Shown here in pieces: positions 26,096-35,530 of a stretch of 64,000 bases of DNA; positions within the stretch are counted from its first letter, which is position 1, and the number at the start of each line of letters is the position of its first letter. The notes under the pieces are model-generated. The model was not told the origin of the DNA. It searched no databases and was given only the letters and a program-made list of their open reading frames with translations. The DNA is from WTFY01 sp026713925 (lineage in GTDB: Bacteria > Pseudomonadota > Gammaproteobacteria > UBA4575), in NCBI GenBank assembly GCA_963662355.1, contig OY759361.1, positions 1,054,001 through 1,118,000 on the forward strand. The letters are read 5' to 3'. The translations under genes and the position numbers were made by a program.

Positions 26096-27988
26096 ATGAG
26101 TGCAATTGCCAGTTCCATGCGGGATAAATCCGCACAACTATCCTCAGACATCAGGCAGCCTTTCCCCAATTCACGCAAGATATATGTTCAGGGATCCCGT
26201 CAGGATCTGCAGGTCGGGATGCGTGAAGTCCATTGTTTGCCTAGTCCAGCCACGTTTGGTGGCGATCAGAATCCTCCCATAACAATTTATGACACTTCGG
26301 GCCCATATTCCGACCCGGACATGGAGGTGGATTTACTGCAAGGCCTGCCTCCTGCACGGTCAAGCTGGATTGAACAGCGCAATGACACACTGCAACTTGC
26401 CCAGCCGTCTTCAGAGTATGGCCAGGCACGGCAAAGTGACCCGCGTACCGCACATTTGCGCTTTGAACACTACCGTCTTCCCCGTCGTGCCAGGCCTGGT
26501 CGAGCGGTTACGCAAATGCACTATGCGCGCCGCGGGATTATCACCCCCGAGATGGAATATGTTGCGCTACGCGAGGACATGCGGTTGCAGCAACACCGCA
26601 AGGATCCTGGTTACAAGAAATTGCTGGCACAACACGAGGGCCAGCGCTTCGGTGCAAATTTACCCGAGAAAATCACACCGGAGTTTGTGCGCAGCGAAGT
26701 TGCCGCAGGGCGTGCCATCATTCCAAACAACATCAATCACCCTGAATCGGAGCCGATGATCATTGGCCGGAATTTCCTGGTGAAAATCAATACCAATCTA
26801 GGCAATTCCGCCATCGCATCTTCCATTGAGGAAGAAGTGGAAAAAATGATTTGGTCCGTGCGATGGGGCAGCGACACGGTTATGGATTTGTCGACAGGAA
26901 AGCACATTCATGAAACACGCGAGTGGATCATACGCAACTCACCTGTACCTATTGGTACGGTGCCTATCTATCAGGCGCTTGAAAAAGTGAATGGCAAGGC
27001 CGAGGAACTCACTTGGGACATCTACAGGGATACACTTGTTGAACAGGCTGAGCAGGGTGTGGATTATTTTACGGTGCATGCGGGTGTGCGGTTAGCGTAT
27101 GTGCCGCTGACGGTGAATCGCATCACGGGCATTGTGTCACGCGGCGGCTCGATCATGGCGAAATGGTGTCTGTCGCATCACCAGGAAAGCTTCCTCTACA
27201 CGCATTTTGAGGAAATTTGCGAAATTATGCAGGCGTATGATGTGGCCTTTTCGCTGGGAGATGGCCTGCGCCCCGGATCCATTGCCGATGCAAATGATGA
27301 GGCACAGTTTGCTGAACTGGAGACGTTGGGCGAACTAACCAAGATAGCATGGGACCATGATGTACAGGTAATGATCGAAGGGCCGGGCCACATTCCAATG
27401 CAGATGATCAGGGAGAATGTGGACAGGGAACTGAGGGACTGCATGGAAGCACCTTTCTATACGCTGGGTCCGCTGGTGACTGATATTGCACCAGGCTATG
27501 ATCACATCACTTCTGCCATTGGCGCTGCAAATATAGGCTGGTATGGAACTGCAATGCTGTGTTATGTCACACCCAAGGAACATCTGGGGCTGCCGAACAA
27601 GCAGGATGTTCGTGACGGGATCATTGCCTATAAGATTGTGGCGCATGCCGCTGATCTGGGCAAAGGACATCCCGGTGCACAGGTTCGCGACAATGCCTTG
27701 TCCAAGGCACGGTTCGAGTTCCGCTGGGAAGATCAGTTTAATCTGAGTCTGGACCCGCACCATGCTCGTTCACTGCATGACGAGACCCTGCCCAAGGATT
27801 CCGCGAAAGTTGCGCATTTCTGTTCCATGTGCGGTCCGCATTTCTGCTCGATGAAAATTACACAGGATGTGCGTGACTATGCGGCAAGACAGGGTATTGA
27901 TGACATACCGCTTGCAATTGAGCAGGGCCTGCAGGAAAAGGCAAGGGAATACATGGCTTCAGAGACCAAGGCCCGCCAGGAGGTATGA
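26096..27988 (+). CDS. thiC: Phosphomethylpyrimidine synthase
   Basis: Radical SAM enzyme converting aminoimidazole ribotide to the thiamine pyrimidine (HMP-P). At 630 residues it has the N-terminal ThiC-associated domain (SRKIYVQGSRQDLQVGMREV) and the catalytic barrel with NFLVKINTNLGNSAI, VMDLSTGKHIHETREWI, SLGDGLRPGSIADANDEAQF and IEGPGHIPMQMI. The C-terminal cluster motif CSMCGPHFC (CX2CX4C) is present. An AGAGGT ribosome site precedes the ATG at 26096. Unlike most proteobacterial thiC genes, no clear TPP riboswitch is seen in the 299-bp leader, and no other thi gene lies nearby. Confidence 0.97.
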   Translation: MSAIASSMRDKSAQLSSDIRQPFPNSRKIYVQGSRQDLQVGMREVHCLPSPATFGGDQNPPITIYDTSGPYSDPDMEVDLLQGLPPARSSWIEQRNDTLQLAQPSSEYGQARQSDPRTAHLRFEHYRLPRRARPGRAVTQMHYARRGIITPEMEYVALREDMRLQQHRKDPGYKKLLAQHEGQRFGANLPEKITPEFVRSEVAAGRAIIPNNINHPESEPMIIGRNFLVKINTNLGNSAIASSIEEEVEKMIWSVRWGSDTVMDLSTGKHIHETREWIIRNSPVPIGTVPIYQALEKVNGKAEELTWDIYRDTLVEQAEQGVDYFTVHAGVRLAYVPLTVNRITGIVSRGGSIMAKWCLSHHQESFLYTHFEEICEIMQAYDVAFSLGDGLRPGSIADANDEAQFAELETLGELTKIAWDHDVQVMIEGPGHIPMQMIRENVDRELRDCMEAPFYTLGPLVTDIAPGYDHITSAIGAANIGWYGTAMLCYVTPKEHLGLPNKQDVRDGIIAYKIVAHAADLGKGHPGAQVRDNALSKARFEFRWEDQFNLSLDPHHARSLHDETLPKDSAKVAHFCSMCGPHFCSMKITQDVRDYAARQGIDDIPLAIEQGLQEKAREYMASETKARQEV

Positions 27989-28539
27989 CCGGAAATACGG
28001 CATACGGTTGGGCACGGCAAATTTACCGTGTGCGCGGGCTGTCAATGCAGAATCAAGTTCGATGAGTGCCGGCGGAACTGAAGCGTTTAGTGGTTTTCTG
28101 GGATTGCCAGTTTTTCTTAGGTGTGGCGTCTATGGGTAACGGCATGTTGCGTACTCGTTCTTTTCCTTCAGCACATAACTGATAAACACAAAAGCCGCGA
28201 TCAAAATGAAAATTTCCAAGTATCGTACTGGATGTCTTTGGTGTGATCATTTTGTTCTGGCATGCACCAGAAAATATCCTGATCCTTAATCAACAGCCCC
28301 TTTTGCTAGTAAAGACGGATAGCAATACTCAGTATCGTTATTATCATTTTGGGATTCGCGATGCAGTTGATTGCAGGGTTACTGGATTAACGTCCAATCA
28401 GGTAAATAGTTCCCAAAGTGAAGCTGCTGGATTCACTGTCGGCTAGAGCAGCAGCTGCAAAAGTCTCGCACCGGAGTTGAAAATCAAAGAGGAATTGCTG
28501 AACATAGCCTGGTGCTTAAGCTAGTCACTGGAGTGGATT
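27989..28539 (+). other. 551-bp intergenic region, no recognised gene
   Basis: Between thiC and msrA. A small hairpin (CACGG stem, 28013-28030) lies shortly after the thiC stop but has no T-run. On the minus strand a short frame starting at TTG (about 28219) and ending near 28133 encodes a 28-residue hydrophobic peptide (EIFILIAAFVFISYVL then charged residues); there is no ribosome site to back it. No other structure was recognised. Confidence 0.45.
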
Positions 28540-29169
28540 GTGATTGCAGGTAGAGAAATACGGCAAATTACGAGAGATCAGGCTCTGGCAGGGCGAGATG
28601 AGTCGATGCAGGTTACGAATAGACATCATGTGAACGGAAATCCGTTGTGTCCGCCATTTCCTGATGGGATGAATTTGGCGATGTTTGGTTTAGGTTGTTT
28701 CTGGGGAGCAGAAAAAGGGTACTGGCAACTTCCAGGTGTGTATTCGACTTCTGTCGGCTATTCCGGAGGCTTTACCCCGAATCCGACCTACCGGGAAGTC
28801 TGCACGGGCATGACAGGGCATAACGAGGTGGTGCGCGTGGTATATTCTCCCACCCTTGTCAGCTACACAAGTCTGGTGAAACTGTTTTGGGAGTCTCATG
28901 ATCCCACACAAGGCATGCGGCAGGGGAATGACATCGGCACACAGTACCGCTCAGGAATTTATGTGTATGGTGATGAACAGAAAGGAATTGCCGAGCAAAC
29001 CAGAACGCAATACCAACTGGCATTACGCGACAAGGGCTACGCATCCATTACGACTGAGATCATCGAAGCTCCTGAATATTTTTATGCAGAGGATTACCAC
29101 CAGCAGTATCTGGCCAAGAACCCAGGTGGTTATTGCGGGCTGGGTGGTACAGGGGTTGTACTGAAGTGA
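28540..29169 (+). CDS. msrA: Peptide methionine (S)-S-oxide reductase
   Basis: Repairs methionine-S-sulfoxide in proteins, 209 residues. The catalytic motif GCFWGAEKGYW is at about residues 52-62. VYSTSVGYSGGFTPNPTYREVCTGMTGHNE, FWESHDPTQGMRQGNDIGTQYRS and the C-terminal YHQQYLAKNPGGYCGLGG follow, the last with the resolving cysteine. The long N-terminal region (ALAGRDESMQV...HHVNGNPLCPPFPDGM) is that of the E. coli type. The start is GTG at 28540 with a GGAG about 9 nt upstream. pdxH follows 18 bp later. Confidence 0.95.
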   Translation: MIAGREIRQITRDQALAGRDESMQVTNRHHVNGNPLCPPFPDGMNLAMFGLGCFWGAEKGYWQLPGVYSTSVGYSGGFTPNPTYREVCTGMTGHNEVVRVVYSPTLVSYTSLVKLFWESHDPTQGMRQGNDIGTQYRSGIYVYGDEQKGIAEQTRTQYQLALRDKGYASITTEIIEAPEYFYAEDYHQQYLAKNPGGYCGLGGTGVVLK

Positions 29170-29187
29170 TCAAGCCTCGAAACTTCC

Positions 29188-29841
29188 ATGCGCAGAAAAA
29201 CCGATATACACAAGCTACGAAAAAATTATCAAACTGTAGTGCTCGACAAACAAAAAGCTAAAAAGAGTCCGTTTGACCAGTTCGGTGTGTGGTTTGATGA
29301 GGTGCTTGCCTCGGAATTTGTTGAACCCAATGCGATGAACCTTGCTACAGTCAACAATACCGGTCATGTATCTTCCCGTATGGTGCTGCTGAAGGCATTT
29401 GATGAAACGGGCTTTGTCTTCTTCACCAATTACAACAGCGCCAAGGCGCAGGATTTGCGATCTACTCGAATTGCAGCACTTTGTTTCTGGTGGGATAGGC
29501 TGTATCGCCAGGTACGAATATCAGGTCGGGTAGAAAAGATACCTGCTGCTGACTCAGCCGAATATTTTCATACGCGCCCGCGAGGCAGTCAGTTGGGCGC
29601 CATAGCTTCCCAGCAGAGCGAGGTTATAGCAGACTATTCGGTGCTGGAGAGAGCCTACAGTCGCCTGGAGCAGCACTATCACGGGAAGGAAAGCATACCT
29701 TGCCCGGAACATTGGGGTGGATACCGTGTAATACCCAGCGAATTCGAGTTTTGGCAGGGACGTCCCAACCGGCTGCATGACCGGTTGCGTTATTCCCTGA
29801 TCCCGACCGGCGAGTGGAAGCTGGAAAGACTGTCTCCCTAG
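29188..29841 (+). CDS. pdxH: Pyridoxamine 5'-phosphate oxidase
   Basis: FMN-dependent oxidase that forms the cofactor PLP from PNP or PMP, 217 residues. FMN-binding SSRMVLLKAFDETGFVFFTNYNS, the LRSTRIAALCFWWDRLYRQVRISG segment, FHTRPRGSQLGAIASQQS and the C-terminal GYRVIPSEFEFWQGRPNRLHDR are all intact. It lies 18 bp after msrA on the same strand. Several PLP enzymes in this window (sgaA, ilvE, metY, the group II decarboxylase) depend on its product. Confidence 0.95.
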   Translation: MRRKTDIHKLRKNYQTVVLDKQKAKKSPFDQFGVWFDEVLASEFVEPNAMNLATVNNTGHVSSRMVLLKAFDETGFVFFTNYNSAKAQDLRSTRIAALCFWWDRLYRQVRISGRVEKIPAADSAEYFHTRPRGSQLGAIASQQSEVIADYSVLERAYSRLEQHYHGKESIPCPEHWGGYRVIPSEFEFWQGRPNRLHDRLRYSLIPTGEWKLERLSP

Positions 29842-29867
29842 GCTGGGTCGGGCCTGCTTGTCAGGCT

Positions 29868-30086
29868 TTATTCGTAAACCAGGTGCAATTCGGGATCTTG
29901 TTTCATTTTTTCCGGCCAGTACGTCTTGTCCGGATTTTCCGAATTCAGATCTTCACATCTTTTGCGTGCCTCTCCGTAAGTCATAATTTCATCCCTGAAT
30001 TTGCCGGTTTCAAAATCGGATTTATGTCTCCACGCAATGATGTAGCCGGTATCCTCGTCGCGACGGATCAAGTTTTCTGTACTCAT
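29868..30086 (-). CDS. Small protein of unknown function
   Basis: A 72-residue, strongly charged soluble protein rich in Glu, Lys and Asp. It contains DTGYIIAWRHKSDFETGKFRDEI and a C-terminal half with several Trp/Tyr residues and EDLNSENPDKTYWPEKM. AGGA lies about 7 nt before the ATG at 30086, which supports translation. It converges with pdxH, 26 bp from its stop. No family recognised; a similar GYIIW-type segment occurs in the small gene at 30692, so the two may be distantly related. Confidence 0.6.
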   Translation of the reverse strand: MSTENLIRRDEDTGYIIAWRHKSDFETGKFRDEIMTYGEARKRCEDLNSENPDKTYWPEKMKQDPELHLVYE

Positions 30087-30282
30087 AGTCAATTCCTATT
30101 CTGTATATCGAGTCAATGACAAACTGTTTGTTGTCTGTGAATCAGGCAAAAACGGACCCTTGGTATTGGCGCAGCAATATTTATCAAAAATGCCTGCATC
30201 AGCGCAACTATTAATATGTGAAACGGCTTGATGCGCGTTCGTGATCCTCCGATAGGTCACTGCTGTAGCTTCGACCGTTTCC

Positions 30283-30660
30283 CTAAAGCTGTGGGCCAGC
30301 AGGTTTATGGTCCGCATCCAAAGCAACTTCCCACTGCACACGAAACACATTCCTGTTCGGGATGGGTCCCTTGGGCCCACTGTGGCTGATGGTTGCAGAC
30401 TGGGGGCCCATGACCTGCTGGTAATAGCTTACTACTGCCTGCGGAAATCGGGTACATTCAAAGGGCAGGTCATAACGCACCTCAAAGACAGGTGCTCCGT
30501 CTTTTTCCTCAACGGGCCAAATATCGGCCAGCAGGTGGGAGTGGAAGCTTCCGTCGAATTCGGCATCGAACAATACCTTGCATAACTGCTTGCCTGCCTT
30601 GTCAGCAGGCTCGATATGGTCAGGAAAGAGACCATGAAAAAAGAAAGCTGCTTTGCCCAT
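30283..30660 (-). CDS. Hypothetical protein
   Basis: A 125-residue soluble protein beginning MGKAAFFFHGLFPDHIEP. The composition and regular spread of hydrophobic residues (ADIWPVEEKDGAPVFEVRYDLPFE and a YYQQVMGPQSATISHSG segment) look protein-like, and codon use resembles neighbouring genes. The frame stays open upstream of 30660, but that part looks like the shadow of the opposite-strand gene. No family recognised. Divergent from the small gene at 30692, with 31 bp between starts. Confidence 0.55.
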   Translation of the reverse strand: MGKAAFFFHGLFPDHIEPADKAGKQLCKVLFDAEFDGSFHSHLLADIWPVEEKDGAPVFEVRYDLPFECTRFPQAVVSYYQQVMGPQSATISHSGPKGPIPNRNVFRVQWEVALDADHKPAGPQL

Positions 30661-30691
30661 GAAGGAATTATGATACGGTACAATCTGTCTT

Positions 30692-30919
30692 GTGAAGTAC
30701 AAATTAGAAACTGACGTATCTGAATTCATCATCCGGCAAGAGCCTCTCGGACTTTGGGACCTGTGGGTTGACAGCATGCCCACGCGTACCTTCTTGACCC
30801 CTGAAGATGCCGCAAAAGCTGTGCATGAACAGGATTCCGGATACATCATCTGGGACCAACTGAAAGAACACGATGCTCCCCCGGACTTGAGCGGCTGGGA
30901 AAAGCTGGACAAGGATTAG
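30692..30919 (+). CDS. Small protein of unknown function
   Basis: A 75-residue acidic protein with regular alternation suggesting a small alpha/beta fold: KYKLETDVSEFIIRQEPLGLWDLWVDS, then TPEDAAKAVHEQDSGYIIWDQL. Start is GTG at 30692 with no strong ribosome site. No family recognised. It faces the 30283-30660 gene divergently across 31 bp, so the two probably share a promoter region. Confidence 0.55.
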   Translation: MKYKLETDVSEFIIRQEPLGLWDLWVDSMPTRTFLTPEDAAKAVHEQDSGYIIWDQLKEHDAPPDLSGWEKLDKD

Positions 30920-31087
30920 GGTTATCCGGGATCGGCCCAGCACGGCAAAGCACAGCGACTAACCGCTTCCACGGCTCGCTGGGAAGCGGGGACAAACCCA
31001 TCCTCTGCATGCTGTCCAGGCAACGGCCTGACCCTGCTGCGGCCGGTGCCTTCCTGGGGTCGTGCTCTGGCACCTCCAGAAGTTTGA

Positions 31088-32362
31088 TCAGCCCGCTTTT
31101 GCAAGGGCCTGATCGATATCTTCCAGTATATCGTCGATATGCTCTATGCCGATGGACAGGCGCACCAAGTCTTCGGGTACTCCGGCAACGGCCTGTTCTT
31201 CTTTGGACAATTGCCGATGTGTGGTGGTGGCCGGATGACAGGCCAAAGATTTTGCATCACCGATGTTCACCAGCCTGACGACCAGGTTCAGTGCATCGAT
31301 GAATTTCACTCCTGCCTCGAGTCCGCCCTTGATTCCGAAGCTCAATATCCCGGATGCGCGTCCGCTACAATACTTTTGCACCAGGTGGTGGTCTTCGTGG
31401 GCGGGTAACCCAGCATAGTTGACCCAGGTCACATTGGGATGTTCCTGCAGGTGTTCAGCCACTGCCAGTGCATTTTCACAGTGACGGTCCATCCGTACAG
31501 GCAGGCTTTCTATACCTTGCAGGATCAGGAAGCTGTTCAAGGGTGAAATCGCCGGGCCCATGTTGCGCAATGGGACAACCCGCACGCGCCCGATGTAGGC
31601 TGCCTTGCCCAAGGCCTCGGTATAGACTACTCCATGATAGGAAGGGTCCGGCTCATTCAGCATCGGGAAGCGCTGCTTGTGCTCATTCCATGGAAAATTT
31701 CCCGAATCAACAACAATCCCTCCAATCGATGTACCGTGACCGGTCATATACTTTGTCAGCGAATGGATGACGATGTCTGCACCGAACTTGAAAGGCTGGC
31801 ACAGATATGGGGTAGGGACCGTATTGTCCACCATAACCGGGACACCTTGCGCATGTGCAACTTCTACCGTTTTTTCCAGGTCGATAATATTGCCAGCAGG
31901 GTTGCCCAGTGATTCACAAAAAACTGCCTTTGTGTTTTCGTCGATGGCTGCGGCAATGGCATTCATATCGCGGTAATCTACAAACCGGACATCGATCCCG
32001 AGCTTAGGAAGAGTATGAGCAAACAGGTTGTATGTGCCTCCATACAGGGTCGTGACCGAAACGATATTGTCCCCTTGCTCTGCGATTGCAAAGATTGCCT
32101 GGGAAATTGCCGCCATTCCCGATGACAGGGCCAGTGCACCCACGCCCTCTTCCATTGCCGCAACTCGTTGTTCCAGCACGGCCGTAGTGGGGTTCATGAT
32201 GCGTGTATAGATGTTGCCTTCAACTTTCAGGTCAAACAGGTCTGCACCATGTTGAGTGTCATCGAATGCGTACGAGGCAGTTTGAAAAATCGGGACAGCA
32301 ACCGCTTTGGTTGTCGGGTCGGGTGAATACCCACTGTGTATTGCAAGCGTTTCAATTTTCAT
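31088..32362 (-). CDS. metY: O-acetylhomoserine sulfhydrylase (MetY-type)
   Basis: Cys/Met metabolism PLP enzyme forming homocysteine from O-acetylhomoserine and sulfide, 424 residues. Key segments: IHSGYSPDPTTKAVAVPIFQTASYAFDD, YTRIMNPTTAVLEQRVAAMEEG, ALALSSGMAAISQA, the PLP-binding lysine region IVIHSLTKYMTGHGTSIGG, and SLACHPATTTHRQL at the C-terminus. The length and the FPMLNEPDPSYHG insertion favour MetY over the shorter MetB/MetC. An AAGGA lies 10 nt before the ATG. Minus strand, alone; the short frame just upstream is discussed in the findings. Confidence 0.93.
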   Translation of the reverse strand: MKIETLAIHSGYSPDPTTKAVAVPIFQTASYAFDDTQHGADLFDLKVEGNIYTRIMNPTTAVLEQRVAAMEEGVGALALSSGMAAISQAIFAIAEQGDNIVSVTTLYGGTYNLFAHTLPKLGIDVRFVDYRDMNAIAAAIDENTKAVFCESLGNPAGNIIDLEKTVEVAHAQGVPVMVDNTVPTPYLCQPFKFGADIVIHSLTKYMTGHGTSIGGIVVDSGNFPWNEHKQRFPMLNEPDPSYHGVVYTEALGKAAYIGRVRVVPLRNMGPAISPLNSFLILQGIESLPVRMDRHCENALAVAEHLQEHPNVTWVNYAGLPAHEDHHLVQKYCSGRASGILSFGIKGGLEAGVKFIDALNLVVRLVNIGDAKSLACHPATTTHRQLSKEEQAVAGVPEDLVRLSIGIEHIDDILEDIDQALAKAG

Positions 32363-32577
32363 GAAGTTTTTTCCTTACTAAAGCCAAAGTGCACCAGTTG
32401 CCTGATGTGGCGGTGAACCCAATCAGATCGGACAATGATCCTGAGAAGTTTGAGGACAGCCCTCATCATATCAGCATTCAGTCCTGACAAATATGGCATG
32501 CGAAACACGGCAGGCTGTTTGGTCTGGACTGACGGCCGCACATCATATCTGTTTGCGCAGGCATGAATACAACCCCT

Positions 32578-32823
32578 TCAATTCGCAGCATGCCGCTCCC
32601 ATTCCGAAGGAGTAAAGGTCTTGATACTCAGGGCATGAAGCGCACCGCTGGCAATTTGCGGCTTAACGGTTGAATAGACGAGCTGGTGTTCTTTTACCAT
32701 GCTCATGCCTTCAAAGCTCTGGCTGACAACAGTCGCTTCAAACTTTCCTTCACTACCGGTGACGATAACCTCCGAGCCGGGGACACCTTTTTCAATAAGG
32801 GCCTTGATTTCATCTGCAAGCAT
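32578..32823 (-). CDS. ibaG: BolA/IbaG family protein
   Basis: An 81-residue protein of the BolA/IbaG family, which pairs with monothiol glutaredoxins in iron-sulfur trafficking. EVIVTGSEGKFEATVVSQSFEGMSMVKEHQLVYSTV contains the conserved His of the GxGxHF-type loop in the shortened IbaG form, and LHALSIKTFTPSEW is the C-terminal signature. Alone on the minus strand, 96 bp upstream of the rnd stop. The name follows the short IbaG-type members rather than the longer BolA. Confidence 0.88.
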   Translation of the reverse strand: MLADEIKALIEKGVPGSEVIVTGSEGKFEATVVSQSFEGMSMVKEHQLVYSTVKPQIASGALHALSIKTFTPSEWERHAAN

Positions 32824-32919
32824 AACGTTAACAGGAGTCTGGGCCAGTCGCTAAACCAGTTTTTTACGGGAGTTGATATCGTGCGCGGGGATTATACCCG
32901 GTTATGTATCCGGTTTTCA

Positions 32920-34023
32920 TCATTCTTCTCCCAAAAGCTGTTCAAGGTCATTGCCAATAAGATTCTGTCGCCAGCCCTGCAGAGCTTGCGACCCTTCAGG
33001 GTCACAAACCAGGTTTTCCAGCATGCTGCGGCTGGCTAGGAAATTCGGTGTGACGTGAAGTTGTTCGGCCCGCTCCTGGATGAACTGTTTTGCCCGCTTG
33101 AGGGTCTTGCGCTGCTCACGGGTCAGAGCCGGTTTTTGTATCGATAGAGGCCAGTCCTGTTCGGGCGTTTGCCGGGCTTTGCTTATGCAATCGAGCAGCG
33201 CATCTGCAAGCCGGTTGCGCTGTTTCCGGGTAAGTGAGTCGATGTTTGTGAGGGAAGGAATGCTGGCAGGTTGCTTAACCGCAAGTTCATACAGTGTTTC
33301 ATCACGCATGATCCATTGACGTGGCCGGTTTCGTTCCATAGCCAGCCGGTCACGCCAGCTTGCGAGCCTTTTGAGTACGACCAGCTGTTTTGGCTTAAGC
33401 CTTCGGGCACTCTTGATCGACTTCCACGAGTTATCCAGATCGATTCTGTATTGATCCGCGTGACACAGGTGCTGACATTCACTTTCTACCCAATGAGTCC
33501 GCCCTCTGCCTGCAAGTTCTTCTTTGAGGCATATGTATATCTGTGACAGGTACCGTACATCGTTGGCCGCATAGCGGATGGCCTGGTCTGGCAATGGCCT
33601 TTGTGTCCAGCTGGTACGGGACAGGGATTTGTCCAGGCACACTCCACACAAGGTGTTGACCAGATGGGCATAGCTGACCTGATCGCCATATCCCAATGCG
33701 CTGGCAGCAACCTGGGTATCAAATACGGGGGCAGGGACCTCGCTGCTGAGCATGTACAGTACTTCCAGATCCTGGCGGGCGGCATGAAAGACTTTTGTAC
33801 TGGTCTTTGAATTAAGGAGCTTGTTCAGGGCTGACAGGTCATCGATGGTGAGCGTGTCAATACAGGCAATTCGGCGACCCGTGGCAATTTGTACCAGGCA
33901 CAGTTTCGGGTAGTACGTGTCTTCACGCATGAATTCGGTATCGACAGCCAGCCAGTCCCGGGTCCCCGCATGCTCACAAAAGGCCTCTAGCTGTCCCGTG
34001 TCACGTATAATTTCGATTTCCAT
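32920..34023 (-). CDS. rnd: Ribonuclease D
   Basis: 3'-5' exoribonuclease acting on tRNA precursors, 367 residues. DEDD catalytic residues sit in AVDTEFMRE, HAARQDLEVL and YAANDVRYLSQIY. Between them is QVAASALGYGDQVSYAHLV. The C-terminal part (about residues 205-290) is an HRDC domain with LVVLKRLASWRDRLAMERNRPRQWIMRDETL. Start ATG at 34023. Divergent from the ChaN-like gene, with only 13 bp between the starts. Confidence 0.95.
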   Translation of the reverse strand: MEIEIIRDTGQLEAFCEHAGTRDWLAVDTEFMREDTYYPKLCLVQIATGRRIACIDTLTIDDLSALNKLLNSKTSTKVFHAARQDLEVLYMLSSEVPAPVFDTQVAASALGYGDQVSYAHLVNTLCGVCLDKSLSRTSWTQRPLPDQAIRYAANDVRYLSQIYICLKEELAGRGRTHWVESECQHLCHADQYRIDLDNSWKSIKSARRLKPKQLVVLKRLASWRDRLAMERNRPRQWIMRDETLYELAVKQPASIPSLTNIDSLTRKQRNRLADALLDCISKARQTPEQDWPLSIQKPALTREQRKTLKRAKQFIQERAEQLHVTPNFLASRSMLENLVCDPEGSQALQGWRQNLIGNDLEQLLGEE

Positions 34024-34036
34024 TGCGCCTGATTTG

Positions 34037-34999
34037 ATGATGATTCGAGTTCCAAAGCATTTTTCAGCATTATGGGTGCTGCTGATATTCAGTCTGGCAT
34101 TGCCGATACATTCTGTTTTTGCCCGGGACTGGCAATCACCTTTCTACCAGGGACATGGACTGACGGGGAAGATCTGGGATACGGGGAAAAGCGCTTGGAT
34201 TACTGAGGAGCGATTATATACCGAATTGCTGGAGTACGAGTTCATATTGCTGGGAGAAACCCATGATAACCCGGATCATCACCTGCTGCAGGCACAAATA
34301 CTGGATCGGCTTGTGGCAGCCGGGAAGAAACCTGCCGTAGTGATGGAGATGTTGGCACAGGAAGGCTGGCTGGACCAGCCGGCTTACTGGACGGATTCCG
34401 GGTTGCTGCAGCAGCAGGCTGCAGCACGCAATGCCGGCTGGCCATGGGAGCTGTATGCACCCGTTTTACAGAGTATCGTGAGAAATGGTCTTGAACTGGT
34501 TGCAGGAAATATCAGGAGTGAGGCCCTGTACACGGGAATCCGAAACATCGGGTCTGGCCGGACTCAGGAAATAATGGCTCGATTCCCGGTTTCTGCCGAA
34601 GGCCTTCGTCAGCTGGAACATGATATTGTTCAATCGCACTGTGGCTATGCCAATCCCGCTTTTGTTCAGCTTATGGTAGGTGCCCAGATGCAAAGAGACC
34701 TTGTTATCACGCAGGCCGTGGTGAACAGTAAACCGCCTGTCGTGCTGGTTGCCGGCAGTGGCCATGTGCGCAACGATTATGCTGTGCCAAAACAGTTGCT
34801 GGGTACCTTCCGGCGTTATTCCTTTCTGTCGGTTGCCTTGATACCGGTACATCCGGGAGCACTGGCTCCACAGGACTATCTCAAAGGTATCCCGGATGCA
34901 TTTGATATTTTATATTTCACACCCAGCCACACCCGCGAGGACCCATGTATACAGTTCAGCAAACAACTGGAAGGCCTGCGGTATAAAGGCATCAAATAA
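34037..34999 (+). CDS. ChaN-like secreted protein (DUF399)
   Basis: A 320-residue protein of the ChaN/DUF399 family (haem-related lipoproteins in Campylobacter). An N-terminal signal peptide (ALWVLLIFSLALPIHSVFA) is predicted, but there is no lipobox cysteine, so it is likely a free periplasmic protein. The motif ILLGETHDNPDHHLLQ is the family signature with acidic/histidine residues, followed by VVMEMLAQEGW. ATG at 34037 (or 34040) is chosen over longer frames that overlap rnd. No iron or haem gene is adjacent, so function by context is not clear. Confidence 0.85.
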   Translation: MMIRVPKHFSALWVLLIFSLALPIHSVFARDWQSPFYQGHGLTGKIWDTGKSAWITEERLYTELLEYEFILLGETHDNPDHHLLQAQILDRLVAAGKKPAVVMEMLAQEGWLDQPAYWTDSGLLQQQAAARNAGWPWELYAPVLQSIVRNGLELVAGNIRSEALYTGIRNIGSGRTQEIMARFPVSAEGLRQLEHDIVQSHCGYANPAFVQLMVGAQMQRDLVITQAVVNSKPPVVLVAGSGHVRNDYAVPKQLLGTFRRYSFLSVALIPVHPGALAPQDYLKGIPDAFDILYFTPSHTREDPCIQFSKQLEGLRYKGIK

Positions 35000-35050
35000 T
35001 TCACTGTCAAACTGCCTGAACCGGATGAGGTCAGCTGGGAAGCCGATGGA

Positions 35051-35530
35051 TCAGCATGCCCTTCTGATGGCGCGCAATGCCAGGTAGACAAACGGCCATA
35101 CCAGTATGCTGGTGAGGATTGGGGCCCAGTACAGCCATGATTTTGGATCTTCTCCCAGAATACCCAGAACCCATAGTGAAACGCCCATGTAGGGCAACAG
35201 GATGATGCCTACAAAAATGGCCTGTTGATACAAAGGATAGTTACGGGCCTGAATATGAAAGTGAATCGCAAGATAGGCTGTGATTGCAAACCCGAGCGCA
35301 TATTGTCCCAGCAGGGTGCCGTGGATGACGTCTACGCAAAGACCAAGGGTCCACGCTATGCCAATGCTGACATTTTTAGGCAGGGCCATGCTCCAGTAGA
35401 TAAGCGTAACAGCCAGCCATTCGGGTCGCCAGGGCTGTGCCCAGTCCGGCAACGGTATCAGCATGAGTATCATCGCCACCAGGAATGTGGCACCAATGAT
35501 AAGAAACTTGGGCAAACGCTGGTTGTTCAC
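35051..35530 (-). CDS. mreD: Rod shape-determining protein MreD
   Basis: Inner-membrane component of the elongasome, 159 residues with about five hydrophobic segments (first LIIGATFLVAMILMLIPLPDWAQPWRPEWLAVTLIYW). The sequence WRPEWLAVTLIYWSMALPKNVSIGIAWTLGLCVDVIHGTLLGQ is typical for MreD. Its start overlaps the mreC stop by 4 bp. Last gene of mreBCD. Confidence 0.92.
   Translation of the reverse strand: MNNQRLPKFLIIGATFLVAMILMLIPLPDWAQPWRPEWLAVTLIYWSMALPKNVSIGIAWTLGLCVDVIHGTLLGQYALGFAITAYLAIHFHIQARNYPLYQQAIFVGIILLPYMGVSLWVLGILGEDPKSWLYWAPILTSILVWPFVYLALRAIRRAC

Noticed and set aside
30661..30912. Upstream extension of the 30283-30660 gene to 209 codons
   Set aside because: The extra part is serine/cysteine-rich and antisense to the clear small gene at 30692, so it is read as that gene's shadow.
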